Shown piece by piece: positions 20,044-30,850 of a stretch of 64,000 nucleotides of DNA. The position numbers were made by a program, and so were the translations under genes. The stretch is from Trypanosoma brucei gambiense DAL972 (lineage: Eukaryota > Euglenozoa > Kinetoplastea > Trypanosomatida > Trypanosomatidae). The notes beneath the pieces were generated by a model that worked only from the letters and a program-made list of their open reading frames with translations, did no database searches and was not told the DNA's origin. Every line of letters begins with the position of its first letter. Positions within the stretch are counted from its first letter, which is position 1. Location of the stretch: contig NC_026742.1 in assembly GCF_000210295.1 (NCBI RefSeq), positions 1,965,061 through 2,029,060 of the forward strand, written 5' to 3'.

Positions 20044-20187
20044 AAAATGAGTTTGACGATATTGAAAAACCTAACCATTTCGACTGGTCAGATAGTGCTT
20101 TTCAAAGATCTCAATTGAGTTATTTTTAAACACAATATCTGACCGGTCGTAATGGTTAGGTTTTTCAATATCGTTCGAACTCATTTT
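20044..20187. repeat. 51-bp inverted repeat with 41-bp loop
   Basis: The left arm 20044-20094 (starting AAAATGAGTTTGACGATATT) and right arm 20136-20187 are reverse complements with about four mismatches or indels. They share the core GATATTGAAAAACCTAACCAT. No ORF spans it. It could be the terminal repeat of a small transposon-like element, a recombination or replication structure at the array edge, or an RNA hairpin source. No known element is recognised. Confidence 0.85.
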
Positions 20188-20630
20188 AATTTATACTTTG
20201 TGCCTTCCCCCCATTTGTGGGTGACTTTCTTTTTCAGGTCCCCTCATCTTTTCTTCCACATGTTGAAAAGGATAACCATAGCGCAATATAGATATACATA
20301 TCCAAGGCCAGTGAAATCCTCTTTCTTTGAATACACCATGATTTATTTCTTTAAAGGCTAACGTTTAATTTATTATCTTCTGGCGCTGAATATAATTTTT
20401 TTCTTCTCCATTTTTTAGTCTCTTTTTTCTGAGGTGGCCAGCCTTACCTTTTTTAGCTTCGACCAGTGGAGAATGGTTCGAACCGCCAGATGTGTTTCTC
20501 CTAATTCAAAATTATCTCGTTTCCGTAAAGTCGTTACACGCAATATCAATCGTCAAGGCAGATTTAAAAAACTGTTCTAATAGTATCTTATCACTTATTT
20601 TCATTGGGTTTTCTGTTTCCATATATTATT

Positions 20631-22320
20631 TTAGAGCCTTCTGGCTTTCTCCATTGCCTCTGCCGCGCTGTAAACGTGAACATTCCCGCGGAGGACGGCT
20701 GCCACCACATCCGCAGTTATCCCGTCGAATGCGGTGGTTACCGTAAGTCGGTGGTCCTGGCCCCGGAGGACGCGGCGAAGCCAGTCACGACTTTTGCCGA
20801 AAATAGCACCGTTTGTAAGCATAACAAATGGTGCGAAGGCCAGTCCATTTTGTATCGCCCAGTAGCTGTACTTGCGCTCCTTTTCCTGGAAGCGCACCAA
20901 TGCGGCTTTCATTGGATCTGCCGCAGCTACTGAGCGCTGACCTTGGGCGGTGTTTCCGACGGTCACGCGCCCTGGATACGTCACCGTGATGTCCGTCACC
21001 GCGTACGTATCCAACCCCGCAATGAGGATGTCCGGCCTCCTCTTGCTCACCTCATTTAGGCGTGGTTCCGTCGCGCACTGGAACCCACAGAGGCGAAGGC
21101 CGTTTGCGAACACGCTGTTAATGATGTCGTGTCGCATCTGCCTGGGTTTATTGTGCACTTTGGTGCACGTGTGGATGTGGTGATTGCTCGCGTCTTCACC
21201 ACATAGGCATTTGACCCCCTCCGGTAGTACCCTCACAAGTAAACGTTCCCGCAGGTACACTCCGAAAGTGGCATCGTCCAGCCTCACCTGAGCATCCGTG
21301 AGGGGCCTGCCAGCTCCGGCGGCGGTATTGGCTGTAAAGACTTGACGATCAGCACCCCCAAGGGTGGCGTAGAGGTCGTCTTGCTGTCTTTGGTCAGCCT
21401 CCTCCGTCTTCCTCTGCTGGAGACCTTTCTCTCCGGCGCACTGGTGGGCGTACTCTGCCACTTGGGCCATCCGCCTAATTCCACAGCCGCCCATGCTTAC
21501 GGGCAGCGCCGCTATATTCCGGGCCCTTTCGGTCATGGGTTGCCCGAGAATATGCTCCATTACCTGGGTGGTCCTCTCATCGAACCAGGAAGCCACCTGG
21601 TGTGTGTGTTGCATATCGTGGTTCCGCAACAGGAATGTGATCCTTGGCATTGCCGACATCGCCAGAATCCTCCATCGTGTCCTGTTGTAGAGGGGTAGCT
21701 CCACGATTGCCTTGAAGAGGCGGTCTGTTTCCATCGCCTTCTTCTCCACCCCCTCCCGAATCTCCTCGCTCATTGGATCCGGGGCCACGTACGCTCCAAG
21801 AACTCGCGCACACGCCTTCACCGCTGTCCCAAAGCCTGTGTCCCCAGTCAGTTCGAGGACCTCGGTTTTGTCCGCATTGTTGACGATTCCGAGTTTCTCT
21901 ATCTGTTGGGCTATCGTCTTGTAAGCATGTTGTACCTTATCTGGTGTTGCTTGTACCATGATATCGAGTAGATACGCCGTAAAGTGCTTGTTGGATTCTT
22001 TGCTGCGAGTCATGAAGCGTTTTTAGAGTGGTGATCGAAAAAACCAAGGACTCTAGTGCCATCCCCTGTCTTACTCTCTTCCCGTATATTGCCATTTTTG
22101 GCGGAGTCGCCCGTTTTCGTAAAAGCTCACTGCTCCTGCTGATCCATTGAAGGGGTGGACGAGGCGCCCTGGCGGGGACCACGCAGCGTCTTCATACACT
22201 GCTGTCAGTTATGTGCGTCTGTGGATGGCATTGTACGCGGTCCGACCATCCAGCATTGCCACACTGTCCTGCAGCCACGTTATCTAATCTTTCGCAGCCG
22301 TTCGCCCTGAGTTGCATTGA
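20631..22320 (-). pseudogene. Decayed SLACS/CRE-type reverse transcriptase (ORF2 remnant)
   Basis: On the minus strand a 460-codon open stretch (22013-20631) holds the thumb region, a Cys/His cluster (CLCGEDASNHHIHTC) and a restriction-like endonuclease signature (RRPDI followed by TDITV). This set is typical of ORF2 in CRE-clade, target-specific elements such as SLACS and CZAR. Upstream, in other frames, are an RQG-containing RT motif (about 22085-22048) and a motif A-like LDGRTAYNAI (about 22255). They are separated by a TAA at 22211-22209 and a frameshift near 22000-22030. The catalytic Y-x-D-D motif reads YLLD (21974-21963), so one metal-binding Asp is gone. Orientation is opposite to the intact SLACS copies. 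Clearly dead; the parent element is uncertain. Confidence 0.85.
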
Positions 22321-24455
22321 TCGGTCCAACACGCCTTTTCATATGGGGGCGGTGTTCGACTATATTGATGGTGAAATAGTGGCGAGTGGCGCCGGCTTTG
22401 CGTATACTCTATCCACCTCTGTTGTTCTGTCTTTTTTTGCTTGTTTTTTTGCTCTCTGCTATCATTAGGAGATGTAGAGAATCTTGTCAAGAAGTAGTTC
22501 TGCTCGGAGCGATGTTGCTATGCATTCTTCGTGGTTAGAGGGAATTCCCAATGGGCGAAGCAAATTAAAAGTGTCACAGATTTGCGTAACATGTCTACGT
22601 CGTGGGCACAGTCGCATGAACTGTGTGGGCTTCTGAAACCGCAATCTGGTATATTCCCGAAAAAAGCGCATGGTCGGTGGCGCCAAACCCACCGCCAAAT
22701 GAGTGAATTCTGTGAACGGATGTCTTGTGAGCTGAGTTCGCAAGTGGATGACAGTAACAACGATAAAAAACATTGCACTGTAATGCGTGAAACAGCGAGG
22801 GTCAACGTCGTTTTTTTCCTGTTTTAACAAACCTCCAACCTTTATGCCCTCAGTATTGAAAGAAATAACGTTGCATTTACCGTGAAGGGGTGCATTCACA
22901 CCGTTTGGAAGTTCAGATCACCGGAGTGGCAGTGAACAGTACGCCAAAAGCCTCCCCTCCCGTAGCGGTGCCGTGGCTGGTTGGAGAGGCATTGGTGAAG
23001 CGATCCTGAGCGTCCCTAAAAAGGAAGTGAAGGACAGGTGCTGAGCCGGTTTTGGACGCTCCATGTAATTTTCTGAGGAACTGTTGTTGTGCTTTACAAC
23101 CGCTGCTACCACATGCAAATTGCTTTGCATAAGGGGAAGTTACACAATTTTGACTCGTTTGCGGATCGATCAAAAGTGGTGCAGCCCTCGGCACCCCGCT
23201 CTCTGTATCACAGCAACATGAATAACGGCAACACCCAGCATAAAAGGGAATCCCAGTGAACAAGTCCAATCCCTCTCCTTACACAGCTTCAGCACTTGTT
23301 GCCGCGGTGGGCTCAAATGTATTGCCCTCTCGTAGCCAAGAGCGGGGCGTCCGAAGAAGTAAGTTGATGAAGAAGGTTCTCCGAAAGGCACCGCTGAAGT
23401 GAATCAAAAACGAGAGGGCGAGGAAATGCCAGTAAGGGATAGAAAGGGATCTATAGGGTAAATTGGAGCTGAAGCTCAGTGTACCGGATGGTCTCATGAA
23501 GCAGGCAAAGTGTGGAAATCTACCAGAGCTCGGGTGTATGGTCTTAACGCATGTGACGCGAATGCATTCCGAGGCCACCGTGCGGGCTCTAGGATCTGTT
23601 TTGTGGCTGCGCAGCAAAACTGAAGGTGAAAATAGGAAACCACCGGCGTCCTCGCTGCGGCAGGACACCGGCAAGGTGAGTTTAGCTGCCGTTTTACCAT
23701 GGGGGATGTGTACCGTTACGCAGAAAACAGCACTTGCACAGAGTTAGAGCGTGTAGGTCGGCAACCATTGAGCCATACAATCGAGTGCAGCGCTAGGGGA
23801 ACGAGGAGGAAGCATTGGGTAGCAAATTTGAGTGAGCGCGCGCTGAATATCTGGGTGGGATTAGTGAAGTTCCTTACAGCATTGTCGCACCCCGATGATT
23901 CGGTTTCCCTGTAATTCATAGTCACAGCCTTTTTTGTGGGCGTATCATCCAGTGTGTCTTTGTGGAGGAAGTACGAGACGGATACGAGTGCTGTTGCGGT
24001 CATTGTTATTTTCTGCTGTGTTGCTGTTATTGTTGTTTCCTCGGTTAGATTAAGTGGTTTATCTCGTTGTTCTCGTCTCCTGCTAGAAGTGCGTTCCTGC
24101 AGTGTTTTTTTTTCATTGTTTGCTGTGTTCCTTTGGGTATAGTACCGTGTGCGCATGCCAAGGTCTTCATGTCAATCTTTTCTCCATTTGCTGTATCGTT
24201 TTTTACCGTTATGCAAAGGATGTTTCCCTTATGTTCTTTTGTACAGCGGGTGCCTTCTCTACCCACGTCACTCCTCCTCACTAACACTGACTCGTAGAAA
24301 GTCTGCACAGTTTATGTTTATATGTGCTACGAGTAATAGAATTCATTCCCAACATTGCTTCTGACTTGTACTCATTTTTCATCACTGTCATGTTTTACGT
24401 CTGCATATAACCAGAGATAGGTGTCGCACGCAGGTACCATTAGGAAAAGAGACTT
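22321..24455. other. Gene-poor region between array edge and gene cluster
   Basis: No frame here shows family features, and the longest ones (up to about 145 codons, minus strand) look like chance. From about 23990 to 24150 the plus strand is rich in G and T, and all genes to the right are on the plus strand. The start of a polycistronic unit may therefore lie here. That is inference from layout. Confidence 0.5.
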
Positions 24456-24878
24456 ATGTGGGCTTCTGGCTCTCGTTTGGCGCCAGCCTTATCGAAGGCT
24501 ACTAGGCTTCAGTTAGGTAATATTAAAACGGAATATGGCTACGTATCAACGGCAGCAGGTTCCCAAGAAAAATGGGGCTTCTTATTCAAGGGAAGAAGGT
24601 ACCCGTTGATTAGCTGCGGATATTCCATATGCCTTGTTTGCATCGCCATAACGGTGGTGGGCACGTACCAGCAATACCGCGATATGATTATCATGACGGA
24701 GCACATATCTTACGAAGATGTAAAGGACCGATGTCTGACACCGATGCCTGGGTGGGCGCGCCTTCGAAGCCTGCAGATCGCTAGTCCACTTGGTCCGATG
24801 ACATATCGAGACCCAACACCGTTGGATTGGCTGCCATTTGAGCTGAAACTTGGTTGTGTTAAGCAAGCATCGTACTAG
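24456..24878 (+). CDS. Small single-pass membrane protein, unknown function
   Basis: 140 residues. The N-terminus (MWASGSRLAPALSKATRLQL) is basic and Ser/Ala-rich with no acidic residue, compatible with a mitochondrial presequence. One hydrophobic segment lies near residues 50-68, followed by a polar tail rich in Pro, Arg and Tyr. Size and layout resemble accessory subunits of trypanosomatid respiratory complexes, but no family is recognised. It is the first credible gene of the plus-strand cluster; the start is the first ATG of the frame. Confidence 0.6.
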   Translation: MWASGSRLAPALSKATRLQLGNIKTEYGYVSTAAGSQEKWGFLFKGRRYPLISCGYSICLVCIAITVVGTYQQYRDMIIMTEHISYEDVKDRCLTPMPGWARLRSLQIASPLGPMTYRDPTPLDWLPFELKLGCVKQASY

Positions 24879-25237
24879 GGAACGCATTATGCTACATTTG
24901 GTGTTTTAGGTGATCAAAATTTTGGTGGGTGCTTTGGCGGAAAAAAGGAAAGGATATCGCGGAGAATAGAAGAACCGATAGCATGAGGTTGATACTTGAT
25001 AGGGGTTAAGGTGGCGTATGACTTTATCGTAGTGAAACGGCGTCAGGGGTATTGAGTACATTATTTCTTGTTTTTTTTTTCGACGGATTTTTGCGATTGT
25101 ATTTGCTCCGTTTCTGACACTGTTTCCGACGTTGTCCCTCCCACACCCAAAGAGTTCTTTCGTTGCTACTGTTAGTTTTCATCGCAGCTCATTGTTCCTG
25201 GTATTTTGAAATAGCTGTAGTTTTTTTAAAAAAAGGG
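24879..25237. other. Intergenic region
   Basis: About 360 bp with a T-rich tract at 25062-25081 and several downstream AGs, which would serve trans-splicing of the next gene. Nothing else seen. Confidence 0.6.
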
Positions 25238-26002
25238 ATGAAGGGCGTTGGCAGTAATAATTGTTTCATACAATTCCGTGCTGGGAAAATGCTTCTTACG
25301 GATGGCAAAGTTGTTGCGGATACGCGGAGGGGCACGTTATCTTTTTCAAAGGAATCAAATGGTGTTGTAAAGATGACTTGGGTATCGGGTTCTCATGCGG
25401 AACATTACGATCTTCCCTTGGGCCAAGTGAAGTTCAGCAGAGTTGATACGTGCACTACTGGTAGAGTGCTACTGTTCGACTTTGGCAAGGCCCAACCGCC
25501 GCTTTTTTTCTGGATGCAGGAAAAGTCAACAGACAATGACAACACCTATTTTTCTGCAGTGGAGAATTCACTTGTCCAGAATCCCTCAGCTATTGGGAGT
25601 TTGCATACCCACACCTCACCACTCACTGATCAAGCCCGTGCGAGACTTGAGGGCTATTTCGCGTCGGCTCTGAACAACGTTCGTGGAGGTAGGGAACAAG
25701 ACGTTGACTTGGTAAGCATTGTGGGTTCGGCGAAAGTTGTGGACGCCTTACGAGCAGATCCCGATTACTTCATGTGTAGGTTGCATCCATTCTTACCCGA
25801 GGGAACCGATTCGACATCAGGTATTGTGGAGCACGTTATAAACCCTCAAGTATCCGCTGCTGCTGCTTCGTTGGGGTTGGTTCTGCAGACTCCCGACGGA
25901 TTCCGCGAATTATGCGCGGCCTTTCACGTTGATGGGAAAAAGACAGGGGTCGTGGGTTTCATAAGCGGATTACTGAAGCGAGTGAAGAAAAGAGATGATT
26001 AA
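25238..26002 (+). CDS. RPN13: Proteasome ubiquitin receptor RPN13 (ADRM1)
   Basis: 254 residues from ATG 25238; upstream in-frame codons lack family similarity and come from the leader. A Pru domain spans about 5-112: an RAGKM opening, ADTRRGTLSF, the strand FDFGKAQPPLFFWMQ and the conserved WMQEKSTDND, which mark the RPN13 family. Residues about 128-235 fit the C-terminal DEUBAD domain that recruits and activates the deubiquitinase UCH37 (LHPFLPEGTD and NPQVSAAAASL are typical). RPN13 sits on the 19S regulatory particle and binds ubiquitin chains. It is shorter than human ADRM1 (about 400), chiefly because the linker is short. Confidence 0.9.
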   Translation: MKGVGSNNCFIQFRAGKMLLTDGKVVADTRRGTLSFSKESNGVVKMTWVSGSHAEHYDLPLGQVKFSRVDTCTTGRVLLFDFGKAQPPLFFWMQEKSTDNDNTYFSAVENSLVQNPSAIGSLHTHTSPLTDQARARLEGYFASALNNVRGGREQDVDLVSIVGSAKVVDALRADPDYFMCRLHPFLPEGTDSTSGIVEHVINPQVSAAAASLGLVLQTPDGFRELCAAFHVDGKKTGVVGFISGLLKRVKKRDD

Positions 26003-26259
26003 GACTCACGCAACCGCGAACGACTTCAAATTTCTATTCTCGCAATGTGGTGTTTTGTTACCCGCACCGTTTCGTACAAATCGATGGGGATGGAAAGGGG
26101 GAAAAGTGTATGTCACCGCTATGACGATAGCTGTTGTTGTACTTTCAGACACGTCCCCCCTCTTAACTTCTTTTGAAAGAGTAGTACTGTTATTTTCTCT
26201 TACTTTTGCCCTCGCTTATCGAAACTCAAAAGCCATTGCACGATTTTAATGAGAATAAG

Positions 26260-26874
26260 ATGCGCCGTACTGCCTTCTCTCTTATGATTGTTCCACCAGA
26301 ATCTCATCGGTACGCTAAGGCGACATTTCATGAGGGAGTGCACCGGCAGGCCCCTGGTGATTCCACGCCATGGCGCGACGTTGCTTCCCCTTTAAACAGG
26401 TTTAAAATGTGGTGGTTGGCACCCGCTGCGAAGGGAACCATGACGGCGGCGTGGTGCATGACGATTGTTATGGGTGCATATTGCTTCTCTATTCAGCAAG
26501 ATGCAAAAGGAACGTACCTGCTCAACAATGTCCTGTTACGAACTCTGCACGAGGAGGCAATGCGTGCCGATGCTAACCAGGAGCGAGCGAATGAACTCCA
26601 AGAGTATCTGAAGCAAAGATTGGAAAAGTTGGAGGCTGGTGGGAAGGCAGCGTCTCGTAACATGGGCGGCGATGCAGTCAAAGAGGGACTTATCAATCAT
26701 GAATTGGAAATTTCTCGTGAACGTGTTAGGAGCGACACCATTCACCAACGCAACCAACAACTAGTGGACGAGCTGCTCAAAGTGCGTCAAGAGCTTGCCG
26801 TGACACGGAAAAAACATTCGGCAGCCCTCTCGGAGATCGATAAATTACAGAAGTTGCTGAAGGCGTGTACGTAG
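26260..26874 (+). CDS. Membrane-anchored coiled-coil protein, unknown function
   Basis: 204 residues from the first ATG of the frame. The first 60 residues are polar, followed by a probable membrane segment at about 69-85 (GTMTAAWCMTIVMGAYCF). The rest is a charged helical region with heptad-like Leu/Glu/Lys spacing, broken by a Gly-rich patch near 128-140. This architecture suggests a tail-anchored or mitochondrial inner-membrane scaffold. No family is recognised. Confidence 0.65.
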   Translation: MRRTAFSLMIVPPESHRYAKATFHEGVHRQAPGDSTPWRDVASPLNRFKMWWLAPAAKGTMTAAWCMTIVMGAYCFSIQQDAKGTYLLNNVLLRTLHEEAMRADANQERANELQEYLKQRLEKLEAGGKAASRNMGGDAVKEGLINHELEISRERVRSDTIHQRNQQLVDELLKVRQELAVTRKKHSAALSEIDKLQKLLKACT

Positions 26875-28156
26875 GGTGACATTTTTTCTGCTGGGCTGGC
26901 AAATAACTTCATTTTTTTTCGCGCTAGCACGTCTAACCTACCTTTTTAGGACCCTATGATTTGATATTGCCTTAGTGTCCATGTTACCTTTTTTGTTTTT
27001 TTTTTTGACCAGGCACATTCTGGGTACTTCTGCTTTCTTCACGCTGAATAGTAAATTCGAGGAGGGCGTCAGCATGTGGCAGGTGCTGCATAAGCGCCTA
27101 CATTCACTACCTACAGAAGGTGCATGCTGTTTTTGATGCCAGGTAACGGGAATCCGTCGGCAGGTCCGCTACGGAAAACTTTGAACGCTGCCCTACCGGT
27201 TGCGGGTCACACACCGATAAAAAAAAATGTATTACGAAGGTACCTCCGCCCGCAAACACCTTGCGGTCACATCTTTTCCAAGGAGGGGGGTATTTGGCAA
27301 ACACCTTAGTTACCGTCGGGCATTTCTGCTGATCGCAATGTTTTGGATGCGCCGCTGAGAGCGACTCTATTATTGTGGGGTAACATAGAGGGGGGGGGGG
27401 GGGGGTCGTGCCCGTGTTGGATTCGCTTGACGTAGCCTTGGCAAGTCGATTATGGGGCGTCCGTGCTGTTGGAATATGAACAGTTGGAGTGTCACGACAT
27501 GTTCTCTCCTCCATATATATAATTAAGCTCTTTCATCCATCCTGTATAACGCTCAGCCGGTTTGTTTTGGCTGCTTCCCGAGTCTCTTTGCTTTTCTTTT
27601 AGTGATTGCGCTTGAGCAGCCACTCTTAGCGTGTGTACGTTTGCTTCCAAGGAGAATCCAGCAGCGTAACTATGCGGGACTAGGCAATGTAGTGCGCTGG
27701 ATGAGTGATTAGAGCCTATCCAGTTACTAATTTTGTATTTTGTGAATATACCGTTGAACTGACTGGGGCAACATGTTGCCTGCGGTTTCTGTCTTTACAC
27801 TTACATATATTTTCTCCGGAGTGATAAGTGCCCCTAAATGAACCGTTTCTACCGCCCGAGCTCTTGTGACAAGAATGCCCCTTCTCCCCATGCACGCTTT
27901 GTTTTTTTTTTTTTGCTACGGTATGGAAAACACGTTGGTGACATCGAGGGACGGTGAATGCTAGGTAAATTGTATTGCGGAGCACGTGCTCACGAAATAA
28001 TGCAACGGAGAGACATATTGAGGACATATAAGCATTTTTTTGTTGTTACTGCTGTCGGGTGGGTGCACACCAGTTGTGCGCGAGGAGTCATGCACTAATC
28101 TTTGCTTTAATGTGTTGCTGATTCACTTTTATTTATATTTTCATGAAGTAGTAGTC
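26875..28156. other. 1.28-kb intergenic region
   Basis: No convincing gene on either strand. It contains a 16-G run (27390-27405), a T-run at 26991-27006, an A-rich run (T-rich on the minus strand) at 27901-27914, and a short repeated CAAACACCTT motif (27253 and 27298). The first ATG-containing part of the downstream frame (from 28040) is leader, not protein. Confidence 0.55.
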
Positions 28157-29041
28157 ATGTTCGCTACGTTGGGGTCGTGGCCGCGGGGCATTCACGTCTT
28201 TTTGAATGAGACGACCAAAAGGAGCGTCGAACCGTGGTATTTGGGCTATGAAGAGCGGCGCCGTCTAACCCGGGATCCGCGAGTAGTTCGACAATTAGAA
28301 TTGGAGGATGAGTGGAAGGACACCTGTCTGGAAGGTGTATGGATGGGATTTCGTCGATTTGCTCGGCCTCTCAATGATTTCAAGATTACAGAAGCCTGTT
28401 TTCACGAGTATCTTTCTTTTGTGGGTATTTCCAATGAATATCTTAGAAACCGAATTACCAGTCTTTTTAGGCTTGAAAATTCTGCGGAGATTGACTGCCT
28501 GCGGGTCTGCAAGGTTCTTCTTACGGGGCTAACGGAGGAGAGCACGTCTTCTAAATTTTTGGACCACTGCTTCCGGTGTATCCCATCGAACCCAGTTTCC
28601 GGTGACGTGGAGGTCGACATTGTGAAAAAGGCATGTGAGGCGCAACACACTATTACTGACAAAAAGTTCCCAACGGAACTACGGATACAGCAATTGGAAG
28701 GTGTTTTGAGGTATTTCAATGAGGCGGAAGAACCTAACTTTAATCTGGAGACGTTCAAGGATTTATTCTTCCATCCAGATTGGTGTTTATGGGCAAGCAG
28801 CTTCATCAAGTGCATATATGAGGCTGCAGCTAAGTACTTCAGTGCCCCTAATGGTATCTTACCACCTGTCCCGCTGCGGTGGATCAAAGCCGCTGAGCCA
28901 CTGCCATTTGACCGCAATGACATTTACGATGCGGATGCCTTGCTCCTTAGGAATGTTGAAATATTAGGCAGGGAAAATGGTGATGTCAAGAAAAGACGCA
29001 AAAGCCCTGGAAAAGCACGGAGTTCGAAGAGGCGATCATGA
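28157..29041 (+). CDS. Conserved-looking hypothetical protein
   Basis: 294 residues if started at ATG 28157 (MFATLGSWPRG), preferred over ATG 28040 because the extra 39 residues look like translated leader. It is a mostly helical, charged globular protein with alternating acidic and hydrophobic segments faintly reminiscent of EF-hand arrangements (for example 170-220). No canonical calcium loop is seen. The C-terminus ends in a basic tail (KKRRKSPGKARSSKRRS) that could be a nuclear or nucleolar signal. Function unknown. Confidence 0.7.
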   Translation: MFATLGSWPRGIHVFLNETTKRSVEPWYLGYEERRRLTRDPRVVRQLELEDEWKDTCLEGVWMGFRRFARPLNDFKITEACFHEYLSFVGISNEYLRNRITSLFRLENSAEIDCLRVCKVLLTGLTEESTSSKFLDHCFRCIPSNPVSGDVEVDIVKKACEAQHTITDKKFPTELRIQQLEGVLRYFNEAEEPNFNLETFKDLFFHPDWCLWASSFIKCIYEAAAKYFSAPNGILPPVPLRWIKAAEPLPFDRNDIYDADALLLRNVEILGRENGDVKKRRKSPGKARSSKRRS

Positions 29042-29242
29042 GGTGGACGATATGCTCCCCCCCCCTGTGGCAAGCACCTGGTTAACTCCCTGTGGACTTA
29101 TGTACACCAAATAATTTCACTGTGGCTCTTGACTTGTACATGTGCGCACGGGAAACCTATTATCCAGTGTCCGTTTTATGTCCTCCCATCCTTACATTCT
29201 CTTGTACTATTTTTTTTTTTTCAAAACTGCAGTTGAACTACA

Positions 29243-30850
29243 ATGGATTACCGTAATGATATCCAACAGTTAGCTCGGGCGCATCAGTTTCGCCTTCACC
29301 CCCTCGCTCTAAAGGGACTGTCTGACTACCTCGCCACTCTCAACGGCAATATCGACGCGCAACGTAACGCGCTTCGTGACATTTTTGCGCTTCTTCATAG
29401 GGCTTGCGGCTTGGAAAGGTTTGTGGACGGTGAAAAAGTGAAATCTGTTGTATCTTTGCATTCATCTAAGGTACAGGGGGCGATCGACGGTGTTGTGCCG
29501 ACTGTTGATGTGCTATCGCTGGATGACACGCCCTATGCGTATATTGATGAGTGGAGCGGCGAGGTAAGAGTACAGTCAACGCGACAACACGGTGATCGGT
29601 TCACAGTACTTAACCAACGCTACCTTTTTGCCAGAAAAAGGTGCTTAAGGAGTGGCTTGTTCTCCCGGGATTCTAGCAAGCAACCAATAGACCAAGGCCT
29701 CCCCTCCCTCGTCCCCTCAATTGCCCTCGAAGGGATCGACCCCTCTGACACCGTAGCCGTTCTGGGAATGCTCGTCAAACATTCCAGCGCAACATATTTG
29801 GAAGACATCTACGGTCGCGTCAAGCTTATCATGCGTGGGTGTGTGCACCCTCCTGTTGGCGTCGTGGGAGAAGGATTTTTCGTTGTGGTGAAGGGGCAGT
29901 GGGTTGGTGGATTGTTTGTTGTGGCTAGCGTAGACCTCCCGCCCGCAGAGAGGCGCGAAGACACACTGAGGGTCGTTGGCTCTGATTTTGATCTTTTCGG
30001 TCGACGCCCCGATGACGTTGTGGCGGCATTTAGGCGGGAGAAAACTTCGTTGGGCTCTGTGGTAATCGTGATGTCGCAGATTCACCTTGACCAGCGCTCA
30101 ACCGTCGATAGTCTCATAAGTTTCTTCAGAGAAATGCAAAACCGGTCGGAAGCTGAGCTGACAGATACTACACTGGTTATGGTCGGCGAGTTTTGCTCCA
30201 GCCCGATTCACTACGATGACGTTTCACATCTTCCCGAACCCTTCGAAGGCTGTGATCGCTACAGATCACTTATGAACATTCTCGCGACTGTAATTACTGT
30301 TAATGCGCCGAGCGTTGCGCAACTCACACAGGTGGTTATTGTTCCTGGGTGTGGCGACATTACGGGTCTTCTTGGCGTTTTACCACAGCCACCTATTGTC
30401 AGCACATTTGGCAAAGTTTTGCAGGCGCGTTTGAAGAAGGTTGTCTTAGCCCCTAACCCTTGCCGGCTGCGCTTCTTCACGCACGAAATGATAGTAGTTC
30501 GTCGGGATTTCTCTCGGTCGCTGCGGGAGAAGGAGCGCACATTCGAGTGGTCCCGGCATGAGGCATCCACGCCTGTTATTTCCTTTGAAAGTATTGCAAA
30601 GACTATCCTGGACGAGGCGCACTTGGCGCCGGGGGTGACGGAGGGGATTTTGTGGAAAGCAGATAAGGCACTCTGCTTACCAGTGCTTCCACATCTTCTC
30701 GTTATGTGCGACAGCACAGAACAGTGGGAGTGTTCCTACAAGGGGGTTCGTATCGTCAACCCAGGGCCATTCTCGCTCGGGAAGACATTTCTGTGGTATA
30801 CGCCAGCTGATGGGGAGTGTAGCCTGAGCAGTGTCGACGACCAAGTATGA
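29243..30850 (+). CDS. POLE2: DNA polymerase epsilon subunit B (POLE2/Dpb2)
   Basis: 535 residues, close to the human protein (527). The N-terminal part (1-60) is helical, like the POLE2 N-domain. It is followed by an OB-fold region (about 170-255: LEDIYGRVKL, FFVVVKGQWVGGLFVV) and the inactivated calcineurin-like phosphoesterase core (about 270-480: VIVMSQIHLD, LVMVGEFCS, VIVPGCGD). This order is diagnostic of B subunits of replicative polymerases. The protein supports the leading-strand polymerase and helicase loading at origins. Start is the first ATG. Confidence 0.88.
   Translation: MDYRNDIQQLARAHQFRLHPLALKGLSDYLATLNGNIDAQRNALRDIFALLHRACGLERFVDGEKVKSVVSLHSSKVQGAIDGVVPTVDVLSLDDTPYAYIDEWSGEVRVQSTRQHGDRFTVLNQRYLFARKRCLRSGLFSRDSSKQPIDQGLPSLVPSIALEGIDPSDTVAVLGMLVKHSSATYLEDIYGRVKLIMRGCVHPPVGVVGEGFFVVVKGQWVGGLFVVASVDLPPAERREDTLRVVGSDFDLFGRRPDDVVAAFRREKTSLGSVVIVMSQIHLDQRSTVDSLISFFREMQNRSEAELTDTTLVMVGEFCSSPIHYDDVSHLPEPFEGCDRYRSLMNILATVITVNAPSVAQLTQVVIVPGCGDITGLLGVLPQPPIVSTFGKVLQARLKKVVLAPNPCRLRFFTHEMIVVRRDFSRSLREKERTFEWSRHEASTPVISFESIAKTILDEAHLAPGVTEGILWKADKALCLPVLPHLLVMCDSTEQWECSYKGVRIVNPGPFSLGKTFLWYTPADGECSLSSVDDQV

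Noticed and set aside
20470..20490. GGTTCGAACC B-box-like motif, possible tRNA gene
   Set aside because: No A box, acceptor stem or anticodon arm at tRNA spacing on either strand.
22465..22899. 144-codon minus-strand frame near the reverse transcriptase remnant
   Set aside because: Considered as an ingi or RHS fragment because of its Cys/His/Arg content, but no diagnostic motif was found.
23279..23674. 131-codon minus-strand frame
   Set aside because: No recognised family, no conserved-looking motif, surrounded by similar-length random frames on both strands.
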